Positions 1-5,734 of a stretch of 9,224 bases of DNA are shown one piece after another. A model generated the notes under the pieces. That model saw only the letters and a list, made by a program, of their open reading frames with translations, was not told the DNA's origin and did no database searches. This DNA is from Candidatus Coatesiibacteriota bacterium (lineage in GTDB: Bacteria; RBG-13-66-14), in contig DAOVLG010000045.1 in NCBI GenBank assembly GCA_030631385.1, positions 1-9,224 of the forward strand, written 5' to 3'. The position numbers were made by a program, and so were the translations under genes. Position 1 is the stretch's first letter. Each line of letters starts with the position of its first letter.

Positions 1-804
1 AACCTAGGGGACGTTGAGGACAAAGCGGTGAACAGCCGCCGGGCCATCGAGGCCTACGAAGAGGCGCTCAAGGTCTACACCCCGCAAGACTTCCCGATGG
101 ACTACGCCATGACACAGAACAACCTGGCGATTGCGTACGGAACCTTGGGCGGAGTCGAGGACAAAGCGGCGAACAGCCGCCGGGCCATCGCGGCCTTCGA
201 AGAGGCGCTCAAGGTCTACACCCCGGAAGACTTCCCGATGGACTACGCCATGACACAGAACAACCTGGCGGTTGCATACGAAATCTTGGGCGAAGTCGAG
301 GACAAAACGGCGAACAGCCGCCGGGCTATCGCGGCCTATGAAGAGGTACTCAAGGTCTGCACCCCGGTAGACTCCCCGATGCAGTACACCACTACCCAGA
401 ACAATCTTGGAAATGCATACGGAAGCCTAAGCAATATAGAAAACAAGGCCGAGAACTGCCGCCGGGCCATTGCGGCCTACGAGGATGCGCTCAAGGTCTG
501 CACCCTGGAAAACCTCCCGATACTGTACGTAACGATCCAGTACAATCTAGCGGCTACTTACAGGATCTTAAGTGAAGTTGAGGACAAAGCGGTGAACTGC
601 CGCCGGGCCATCGAGGCCTACGAAGAGGCGCTCAAGGTACGCACAGAGGAGTCCCTGCCCATTGACTACGCTTGGACGCTCTGGAACCTCTCCATTACCT
701 ATTCAAATCTAGCCGAGGTGGAAAACCCTGAGGAGAATACGCGCCTGGCCGAGGAATGCTACGCTAAAGCGCGGCCAATCCTGGAACGAGAGGGTCTACT
801 TTAA
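1..804 (+). CDS. TPR-repeat protein, 5' end outside the window
   Basis: The frame is open from base 1 and the repeat motif NLGxVEDKAxNSRRAI is already running before the first GTG (28), so the gene starts upstream. The visible 267 residues consist of five full copies and a degenerate sixth copy of a 47-residue unit: N-[SC]-RRAI-x-AYEEALKV-x-T, then P-[MIL]-x-Y-A-x-T-x-x-NL-x-x-x-Y, then a VEDKA linker. Each unit predicts as a helix pair, like the long TPRs found in CHAT-associated and cyanobacterial TPR proteins. Such arrays bind other proteins; the partner cannot be told from this part. The tail (LAEECYAKARPILEREGLL) is a degenerate TPR helix. There is no membrane segment. Any N-terminal effector domain (CHAT, NB-ARC, protease) would lie outside the window. 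The stop is TAA and the next gene follows after 39 nt, so the two are probably co-transcribed. Confidence 0.85.
   Translation, partial: NLGDVEDKAVNSRRAIEAYEEALKVYTPQDFPMDYAMTQNNLAIAYGTLGGVEDKAANSRRAIAAFEEALKVYTPEDFPMDYAMTQNNLAVAYEILGEVEDKTANSRRAIAAYEEVLKVCTPVDSPMQYTTTQNNLGNAYGSLSNIENKAENCRRAIAAYEDALKVCTLENLPILYVTIQYNLAATYRILSEVEDKAVNCRRAIEAYEEALKVRTEESLPIDYAWTLWNLSITYSNLAEVENPEENTRLAEECYAKARPILEREGLL
31..735 (+). repeat. Five tandem 141-nt coding repeats (47 codons each)
   Basis: The AAC codon of the N-[SC]-RRA motif recurs at 31, 172, 313, 454, 595 and, degenerate, at 736. The spacing is exactly 141 nt each time. Units 1 to 3 are nearly identical at DNA level (for example GACTACGCCATGACACAG at both 100 and 241). 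Units 4 and 5 have diverged. This suggests recent in-frame unit duplication near the N-terminal side of the visible array. Confidence 0.95.
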
Positions 805-843
805 AACCGTTGAGACCGAGTCAATAACCAAAAAGGAGGACCG

Positions 844-1629
844 ATGACCGAGAAAGAGTTCCCGGAAAACCACTGGGACGAGATGCGCCGGTTGATGGAG
901 GAGAAAGGTGCCAAGGCCGTGATCGGCTTTATCGGCGACTTCTCCGACGATCTCCAGCGGCGCAAGCTCTACGCCCTCAGCAACCAGGCCTTCAGCATGC
1001 GGGACTGGAAGGGCAAGAACTTCGACGACCTGGTGAGGGTCGTGGAGAAGGGCATCGCCGAGGGGCTGCGCCAGGCCGACGCCGCCGACGACCCCGAGAT
1101 TACCGCCAAGCGCACCGATTACGCCAATGCACTGTCCTACAACCTGTCGGCGAATTTAGCCGAGTGCTGGCCCGGCGATGAAGACCCCCGCGAAAAACGC
1201 CACTTCTCCAAGGGGCTCGAACTGGCGAAAAGGTGCGTCGCCTGGCGCGAGGAGTTAAAGAAGGGACCCGGACCCTTCTCCATGGCCTACTGGGCCTGCG
1301 GGATGCACAACCTCTCCCTCGGCGACTACAACGCCGCCCGCGCCGATTTCGAAAAATCCCTGGACTTCGCCGTCCGGAACGCCGAAGAAGCGGGGAACAT
1401 CGCCGAATGCGCCCCCGGCGGCGATTTTTCCGTGATCCTCGGTCACGGTTACCTGGGCCTGGCCCGCCTGGCCGAGGGCGACGAAAAGGGTGAAGGGGTT
1501 TACCAAAGGGCCGTAGAGGCCTTCGAAAAGACCGTGGAGACCGTCCCCGAGCAGAAGGACGACGCCCAATTCGGCCTGGACCAGCTCCGCTGGGTGGAGC
1601 GCCGGGTGTTCGGTCGCCTGCGCGGTTGA
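844..1629 (+). CDS. TPR-like hypothetical protein
   Basis: 261-residue soluble protein of unknown function with no signal peptide or membrane segment. A strong AAGGAGG (833-839) sits 4 nt before the ATG and fixes the start. The C-terminal half contains two TPR-like helix pairs, at about residues 145-178 (AYWACGMHNLSLGDYNAARADFEKSL) and 199-234 (GYLGLARLAEGDEKG, then YQRAVEAFEKTVE). These match the TPR pattern of small residues and a closing acidic helix. The N-terminal 110 residues are charged and helical and I do not recognise them. It follows the larger TPR gene by 39 nt and is probably in the same transcript, so a role as scaffold or partner of that protein is a reasonable inference only. 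It ends in TGA, which shows TGA is a normal stop here. A hairpin terminator follows. Confidence 0.85.
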   Translation: MTEKEFPENHWDEMRRLMEEKGAKAVIGFIGDFSDDLQRRKLYALSNQAFSMRDWKGKNFDDLVRVVEKGIAEGLRQADAADDPEITAKRTDYANALSYNLSANLAECWPGDEDPREKRHFSKGLELAKRCVAWREELKKGPGPFSMAYWACGMHNLSLGDYNAARADFEKSLDFAVRNAEEAGNIAECAPGGDFSVILGHGYLGLARLAEGDEKGEGVYQRAVEAFEKTVETVPEQKDDAQFGLDQLRWVERRVFGRLRG

Positions 1630-1640
1630 CCCGAAATTCA

Positions 1641-1668
1641 AAAAGGAAACCTAATCAGGTTTCCTTTT
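1641..1668. terminator. Bidirectional intrinsic terminator between convergent genes
   Basis: Perfect 12-bp inverted repeat, AAAAGGAAACCT (1641-1652) and AGGTTTCCTTTT (1657-1668), with a 4-nt AATC loop. The A/T ends give a U-tract in either direction. It lies between the stop of the TPR-like gene (1629) and the stop of the minus-strand YwgA-like gene (1693), so it can end both transcripts. Confidence 0.85.
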
Positions 1669-1692
1669 AACTTACCTAGTTAACAGTGTAGC

Positions 1693-2217
1693 CTAGTTCT
1701 TGATTAAGAACTCCTGTACCTCCTCGTTTGTACGCGCTAATTCGTCAGGTGTGTACTTAGGTTTTACGTTCTTCACCCCTTTCTTAAGTTTATCACCGAT
1801 AAGCCCGGCAACCCGGTTTAAGTAGATGAAGGTGGTGATAAGCTCAAGATCCCTAGCGGACTTATCGCCAAAGCGACCAACGACCCTCTCGATAGCTTCT
1901 AACGTCTTTGAATCCAATCCCTTCGCTTCACGTACATCCTTTGCCTTTATATCGTACCCACCGTGGCCATCGTAGGCATGTGGAAGGTACTTAATGGAAA
2001 GTAGACCATCACGTTCAGCAACATCTAAATCGTAAAGAATCTCCCCTGTAAAAGGTCCATAGGTGTACAGCTCAAAGGCGTAATCAAGATCAACATCTTC
2101 AAGTGCCTGAAGAAGGTACATAAGTTTAACAACCGCCGTTTTTCCTAAACGATGCTGCCTATCCGTAACAGCTGCCCTCCTTACAACTTCAGCAAGCAAA
2201 TTAGCCTTTGGAACCAT
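1693..2217 (-). CDS. YwgA-like / Panacea-type (SocA-like antitoxin fold) protein
   Basis: 174-residue soluble protein. Seen: KLMYLLQ (31-37), YTYGPFTGEILYDLD (51-65), a helical LELITTFIYL segment (124-133) and KPKYTPDELARTNEEVQEFL (152-171). The K-L-x-Y-L followed by Y-G-P pattern is the signature of the Panacea (SocA-like, former DUF4065) fold. The overall layout and length match Bacillus YwgA. I chose the ATG at 2217 over the GTG at 2220 because AAAGGAG then lies 5 nt upstream instead of 2. The start overlaps the end of the HD phosphohydrolase gene by 17 nt, so the two are probably translationally coupled. Known: ywgA sits beside ywfO (HD phosphohydrolase) in Bacillus subtilis, and Panacea domains neutralise many unrelated toxins. 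Inferred: this protein is a regulator or antitoxin of the HD enzyme. Confidence 0.75.
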   Translation of the reverse strand: MVPKANLLAEVVRRAAVTDRQHRLGKTAVVKLMYLLQALEDVDLDYAFELYTYGPFTGEILYDLDVAERDGLLSIKYLPHAYDGHGGYDIKAKDVREAKGLDSKTLEAIERVVGRFGDKSARDLELITTFIYLNRVAGLIGDKLKKGVKNVKPKYTPDELARTNEEVQEFLIKN

Positions 2218-3574
2218 CACTGCTCCTTTCCTTTAAACGCTTAATAGCTTCTTGTACAGCAGGTTTATCTTCTTTCTTTGAGTAAAGCCTCAAAATCCTA
2301 ACTGAGTGTAAACCACCCAAGATTGGTGAATGACGATCAATTCTAACAGATCTTCTTTTATCATCCTCATACCTACCAGCGATATAAATTGGTTCTTTGC
2401 TTGTACCCACATAAAAACGCCACAGTTTTTCTTCACAGTCCTTCCACAATTTCTTTTTGGCTCCGGTTAAAACATCTGTATCAATATGATTTTTAATAAG
2501 ATCAACATTCATACCACGTAACTCACCTTCTTCCGTACCTTCTCTTTCTATTTGTGACGTATCATGAACCCAGCGTAAATGGTCTCTTTCTAAAATACTA
2601 CGACACGCATCCTTTTTTCGATTTTTCTTCAATTTTATCTTCTCCATAACAAAGCAATCATCCCAATTAAGCAAATCATCTAACTTATTCAGATTTGGGT
2701 ATGTTACACCTATTTCATTAAATGCATCTGTCAATGCTTTATCAAAAGCCCTTCTAGTACGGTGAAAATAAACCTGCATAAACATCATATACCGGGCAAT
2801 AAGAAAACCTTCAACTGCTTGTCGTCCTCCCTCATCAATGGCTATAACGTATTCATCAGTAGCTTCTTCTTTTTTTCCAAGTGTAATACTTTCAATGATC
2901 CTCTCAAGGTCGTACAATCCATAACTAACGCCTAGGTGTAGTGAATCCCTAAGTAAATAATCACATCTATCAGCATCTAATTGGCTTGAGATAAGAGAAC
3001 GCCACCTTCTAATATCTGGAGGTAAATTAATAGCATCAGAGAATATTGCTGCAATTAATTTTGAATTTATGCCAAATGTCTTATTAAGATCATCGTTATC
3101 AATCAATTTTGATAATTTATTCTTAATTATTTCTGAAGTATAATCCTCGTGTTTATAATATTCAGGTTTATCATCTTTTTTCCATGTTTCTTTCGGCTTT
3201 TCAGGTAAAACTTCTTCACCTCCATGCGAAAAAGGTGAATGTCCAACATCATGTAGAAGAGCAGCTAATCGTAAAACCGTTCGCCAATATTTCTTCTTCT
3301 CCTCGAAATCTTCTTCTTCCTCCAAGAAATCCTTTAAAAAAACCTCATTCTTCTTTACAGGATTAAAAATCGAATTAAACATTCGATCTACTACATGTAA
3401 CACACCAATTGAATGCTCGAAACGCGTGTGAGTAGCCCCAGGATAAACATAATCTGTTAACGCAAGTTGACGAATTCGACGGAGACGTTGCATCCAGGGC
3501 GTGTCTAATAAGTCCAATTCGAGGTCGGTTAACTCAACAAAACCATGAACAGGTATGCGGATACCTTTTGGCAT
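2201..3574 (-). CDS. HD-domain phosphohydrolase, dNTPase (YwfO/SAMHD1-like) family
   Basis: 457-residue soluble enzyme with a full HD metal site: H54 in THTRFEHS, H108-D109 in LLHDVGHSPFSH, and D202 in SQLDADRCDYLLRDS. H142-E143 (YKHEDYT) corresponds to the catalytic His-Glu region of SAMHD1. The N-terminal IPVHGFVELTDLELDLLDTP and MQRLRRIRQL segments are typical of the COG1078 family. Studied members hydrolyse dNTPs to deoxynucleoside plus triphosphate, often with nucleotide allostery. That activity is predicted here, not shown. A Lys/Glu-rich stretch (75-160) and a divergent C-terminal 150 residues vary most from relatives. The start (ATG 3574) has only a weak purine-rich RBS, but no better ATG gives the conserved N-terminus. 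The gene is strongly AT-rich, unlike its GC-rich neighbours, which suggests horizontal acquisition. It is transcribed from the consensus promoter at 3613-3641 and overlaps the YwgA-like gene. Confidence 0.9.
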   Translation of the reverse strand: MPKGIRIPVHGFVELTDLELDLLDTPWMQRLRRIRQLALTDYVYPGATHTRFEHSIGVLHVVDRMFNSIFNPVKKNEVFLKDFLEEEEDFEEKKKYWRTVLRLAALLHDVGHSPFSHGGEEVLPEKPKETWKKDDKPEYYKHEDYTSEIIKNKLSKLIDNDDLNKTFGINSKLIAAIFSDAINLPPDIRRWRSLISSQLDADRCDYLLRDSLHLGVSYGLYDLERIIESITLGKKEEATDEYVIAIDEGGRQAVEGFLIARYMMFMQVYFHRTRRAFDKALTDAFNEIGVTYPNLNKLDDLLNWDDCFVMEKIKLKKNRKKDACRSILERDHLRWVHDTSQIEREGTEEGELRGMNVDLIKNHIDTDVLTGAKKKLWKDCEEKLWRFYVGTSKEPIYIAGRYEDDKRRSVRIDRHSPILGGLHSVRILRLYSKKEDKPAVQEAIKRLKERSSDGSKG

Positions 3575-3612
3575 TTCTTTCTATTCGAGTATGAGTAGGG
3601 AAGTTTGGCCTT

Positions 3613-3641
3613 ATTCTAGTGGTTGGTGCGAAAAGTGTCAA
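3613..3641 (-). promoter_or_regulatory. Sigma-70-type promoter of the HD/YwgA-like operon
   Basis: Read on the minus strand: TTGACA (3641-3636), 17-nt spacer, TAGAAT (3618-3613). Both hexamers are at or near consensus with ideal spacing. The predicted start is about 30 nt before the HD gene ATG at 3574. No operator-like palindrome is obvious. Confidence 0.75.
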
Positions 3642-3674
3642 CCCTCCTGAATTAATCCAGAGTTCTATTTCCAC

Positions 3675-3703
3675 TTGACCAGTCGTGTGAAATTAGGTAT
3701 TTT
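3675..3703 (+). promoter_or_regulatory. Sigma-70-type promoter of the paired exported-protein genes
   Basis: TTGACC (3675-3680), 17-nt spacer, TATTTT (3698-3703), with a predicted start around 3710 and an ATG at 3736. It is divergent from the HD operon promoter; the two -35 boxes are 33 nt apart. Confidence 0.55.
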
Positions 3704-3735
3704 CGCATGGGACACTGGACTAATATTGAGGGAAA

Positions 3736-4362
3736 ATGAGAGGCATCCCGGCAGTAGTGTTGTGCGCCCTTCTGCTCGCGGTGGGAGCCCAGGCCGGTGA
3801 GGCGATCATCGGCGAGATGGACTTCCCACTGAACATGCCTTTCTGCGGGACCTGAGGCGACGACATGCGGGTCCAGGAGCTGGTGCTCGCGGACGAAATC
3901 GGAACCTCGGGCTACGTGACCGTCGTCGAGTGGCAGGCGACCGACTCCGTTACGGATGCCCTTTTCTACGACCTGGAGCTCAAGCTCTGCCACACCCCCC
4001 TGGACGAGCTCACCGACTATTACGAGGACAACTACGGCGGCAACACCCCCGAGCTGGTGGCCACCGCCGATCCGTTCAGCGTCACCGTGGGCGCCGACGA
4101 GTGGTTCGACATACCCGGCTTCCAGCCCTTCTCCTACGACGGCGTGGACAACCTCCTCATCGAGGTCCGCTGGCGGTTGGACAACGAGAAGGAGGTGGAC
4201 TGCTGGAGCTGGGCGGCGGACAACATCCGCTACCTGGCGAACTACGGCTACGACGCCGAGTTCGGCACCGCCTCGGTCAAGGCCAACCGGCTGCGGATCA
4301 CCCTCGAGGACGACCCGGCCGTCGTGCCGGTGAGCTGGGGATTGATAAAGGCCGGGTTGTAA
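3736..4362 (+). CDS. Small exported protein with in-frame TGA, candidate CxxU selenoprotein (copy 1)
   Basis: The reading frame of 208 codons is open except for one TGA at codon 40 (3853-3855). GAGGG (3728-3732) precedes the ATG. Residues 1-20 form a signal peptide with an AQA cleavage site, so the product is exported. Next come IIGEMD, PFCGT-TGA, a conserved RVQ-LVLA-EIG strand region, KLCHTPLDELTDYYEDNYGGNTPE, DEWFDIPGFQPFSYDGVDNLLIEV and a C-terminal SWGLIKAGL. The 'PFxYDGVDNLLIEV' block resembles beta-rich surface domains of FCB and candidate-phylum bacteria. The TGA makes a C37-G-T-U40 redox-like motif if read as selenocysteine. Copy 2 has TGA at the same place, and a hairpin lies downstream in both. 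Without readthrough, only a 39-residue peptide would be made. An internal ATG at 3865 with GAGG 7 nt upstream could allow reinitiation, but its product would lack the signal peptide. The alternative is a pseudogene. Function is unknown. Confidence 0.6.
3867..3890 (+). promoter_or_regulatory. Candidate bacterial SECIS-like hairpin after TGA (copy 1)
   Basis: Outer stem GCGGG (3867-3871) with CTCGC (3886-3890), a 1x2 internal loop, inner stem CCAG (3873-3876) with CTGG (3880-3883), and loop GAG (3877-3879). The first loop base is G, 22 nt after the TGA. Bacterial SECIS elements lie directly downstream of the UGA, inside the coding region, with a G early in a small apical loop, so the geometry fits. 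The equivalent hairpin in copy 2 differs only in the loop, the internal loop and the outermost pair. Protein-level conservation of RVQ-x-LVLA could also explain part of this. Confidence 0.4.
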
Positions 4363-4389
4363 GGTCGGCCTCGACTAGAGAAGGGGAAG

Positions 4390-5013
4390 ATGAAGGTGGT
4401 AATCGCTATTGCCCTGACCGCGGCGTTTCTCGCTCCGACCTTCGCCGACGAGGTGATCATCGGCGAGATGGACGAAGACTGCGCCCTGCCTTTCTGCGGC
4501 GGGTGAGTCTACTCCTACCGGGTCCAGGATCTGGTACTCGCTTCCGAAATCGGCGCCCCGGGCACCATCACGGCTATCGCCTACCAGGCGTACAACGGCG
4601 TCGTCGGCGCCCTCTTTTACGACTTCCAGATGAAACTCTGCCACACCTCGCTGGACGAGCTCACCGACTATTACGAGGACAACTACGGCGGCAACACCCC
4701 CGAGGTGGTTTCCGAGGAAGACCCTCTCGTTCTTACCACCACCGCCGACGAGTGGTTCGACATACCCGGCTTCCAGCCCTTCTCCTACGACGGCGTGGAC
4801 AACCTCCTCATCGAGGTCCTGTAGATGGACGACAACAGCACCGATCTCTACACCTGGATCACCAACTGTGACATCTACCGCGTCCTCCACCACAAGTACC
4901 ACGACGAGGACGAGGGTTTTTTGGTGATGATCTACCACCGCTTCCGCATCACCATCGAGTTCGAGCAGTCCGTGGAGGATGTGAGCTGGGGGCTGATCAA
5001 GGCCGGTCTGTAA
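4390..5013 (+). pseudogene. Paralogue of the exported TGA protein, with in-frame TGA and TAG (copy 2)
   Basis: Frame of 207 codons aligned end to end with copy 1, starting 27 nt after it behind AAGGGG (4381-4386) and so probably in the same transcript. Signal peptide: residues 1-19, cleavage after TFA. Motifs in order are VIIGEMD, PFCGG-TGA (codon 39, 4504-4506), YRVQDLVLASEIG, KLCHTSLDELTDYYEDNYGG, WFDIPGFQPFSYDGVDNLLIEV, then TAG (codon 145, 4822-4824), and the C-terminal SWGLIKAGL. The TAG replaces the codon that is TGG (Trp146) in copy 1. TGA readthrough alone would give about 144 residues. An ATG directly follows the TAG, but no RBS is evident. I call it a pseudogene because of the TAG. 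The shared TGA may still be functional, and a truncated selenoprotein is possible. Sequencing error cannot be ruled out. Confidence 0.55.
4519..4540 (+). promoter_or_regulatory. Candidate bacterial SECIS-like hairpin after TGA (copy 2)
   Basis: Outer stem CGGG (4519-4522) with CTCG (4537-4540), inner stem CCAG (4524-4527) with CTGG (4531-4534), and loop GAT (4528-4530). The loop G is 22 nt after the TGA (4504-4506), exactly as in copy 1. The two third-base changes relative to copy 1 (GAG to GAT, GTG to GTA) fall in the loops and leave both stems intact. Confidence 0.4.
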
Positions 5014-5221
5014 CGTCGGGCTCGCGGGGAGGGGCTTTAGTATGCCTGACCACTCTCCTCGCGGAACTGGGGTCCAGCGCCCGGCGCTGGCTGGGGGCTG
5101 ATCAAGGCCGGTCTGTAACGTCGGGCTCGCGGGGAGGGGTTTTGTATGCCTGACCACTCTCCTCGCGGAACTGGGGTCCAGCGCCCGGCGCTGGCTGGGG
5201 GCTGATCAAGGCCGGTTTGTA
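4986..5221 (+). repeat. Tandem 105/104-bp repeat carrying the 3' end of copy 2
   Basis: CTGGGGGCTGATCAAGGCCGG begins near 4986, 5091 and 5195, giving two full units and one partial unit. Each full unit encodes the WGLIKAGL-stop tail of the exported protein, then a non-coding stretch with a 9-bp GC-rich hairpin (CGCGGGGAG with CTCCTCGCG: 5023-5031/5055-5063 and 5128-5136/5159-5167). Unit 2 is one base shorter and differs at a few sites. The repeats beyond 5013 are not coding. They look like a local duplication of gene end plus downstream DNA. The hairpins might act in termination but have no clear U-tract. Confidence 0.9.
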
Positions 5222-5445
5222 AGGGTTTACGTCAACGCCAATACTCCCTCGCCCCCCTTGGGGTGAGAGGGCTGGGGTGAGAGGGGATTAATCAGCAACG
5301 GATAATTTTTAACAGTCGTCCACACTTTCACATACAACATTCAATTTATGATAACTGCTCTATGAGAATCAGCTTTATCATTGTCCATATTGCTCCTTAG
5401 GGCGAACCTTAAATTCATTGACTTTATTAGCAGGAGGATAAAGCA
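5222..5445. other. Intergenic region with a short degraded interspersed repeat
   Basis: Positions 5244-5286 are a degraded member of the 'CCCTCACC...GGGAGAGGG' repeat family seen near 6417, 8940 and 9050, in the opposite sense. The remainder (5287-5440) is AT-rich with no ORF of note. A -10-like TATGAT lies near 5347 without a convincing -35. I see no RNA gene here. Confidence 0.5.
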
Positions 5446-5628
5446 ATGGCTAAAAGATTACGTAAACCGCGACGATCACAACTGGCCAAGCCGCCAAAAC
5501 CACCAGAACAACTTCGAGGTATAAAGCCGCTGAAACCTCTGGGAAAAACAAGGTGGGTGAAGGCGCATTGGCGTTATAACAGAAAGACCGGCAGATATAC
5601 TTGGGTTGATGGTCATTGGTGCAAATGA
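5446..5628 (+). CDS. Small basic Trp/His-rich protein of unknown function
   Basis: 60 residues, preceded by a strong AGGAGG 7 to 8 nt before the ATG, which supports real translation. The N-terminal half is Lys/Arg/Pro-rich and probably disordered (RKPRRSQLAKPPKPP). The C-terminal half carries WVKAHWRYNRKTGRYTWVDGHWCK, two copies of a W-V-x-x-H-W unit. This resembles the tryptophan-rich 'WVPGHW' motifs of small exported or envelope-associated proteins, but there is no signal peptide here. The high net positive charge would also allow nucleic-acid binding. It is a lone gene, with promoter not identified and stop TGA. I do not recognise a named family. Confidence 0.65.
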   Translation: MAKRLRKPRRSQLAKPPKPPEQLRGIKPLKPLGKTRWVKAHWRYNRKTGRYTWVDGHWCK

Positions 5629-5668
5629 TATTACAATTGTAAGTTAACACTGCTGCTTAACATAACAG

Positions 5669-5717
5669 ATGGTGGGGATTTTAACCACGCGGCGGCCCGC
5701 AGAGGGGCCGCCCTACA
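5669..5717 (-). repeat. Interspersed 'TGTAGGGCGG' hairpin repeat
   Basis: On the minus strand the element begins TGTAGGGCGGCCCC and contains the inverted arms GGGCGGCCCC and GGGCCGCC. It is related to the elements at 6375, 6500, 8901 and 9010. It lies just upstream of the cupin gene, so the open frame extending back through it is not part of that gene. Confidence 0.6.
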
Positions 5718-5734
5718 GGAAGAAAACGGATAAC

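Noticed and set aside
302..307. GGMEHQ in the M1 peptidase (protein residues 302-307) as a defective GAMEN motif
   Set aside because: The G-G-M-E-H-Q form is, to my knowledge, frequent in secreted bacterial M1 peptidases and keeps the essential Glu.
3930..4871. 313-codon plus-strand open frame spanning both paralogues
   Set aside because: Arg/Gly/Pro-rich composition typical of an off-frame reading of GC-rich DNA. The real frame has signal peptides and paralogue conservation.
3736..5013. Reassignment of TGA to Gly or Trp as in some candidate phyla
   Set aside because: Several sound genes here (844-1629, 5446-5628) end in TGA, and none of the other clear genes has internal TGA.
4375..5157. 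260-codon open frame on the minus strand across copy 2
   Set aside because: It is the antisense shadow of the GC-rich exported-protein gene and the tandem repeat. It has low-complexity Val/Asp-rich sequence, and internal duplications come from the 105-bp DNA repeat.
5638..5662. Short GTTAA...TTAAC inverted repeat after the small basic gene
   Set aside because: Only a 5-bp stem in AT-rich DNA with no T-tract; not distinguishable from chance.
5669..5734. Longer N-terminus of the cupin protein
   Set aside because: This part lies in an interspersed repeat, and the protein family starts close to ATG 5735.
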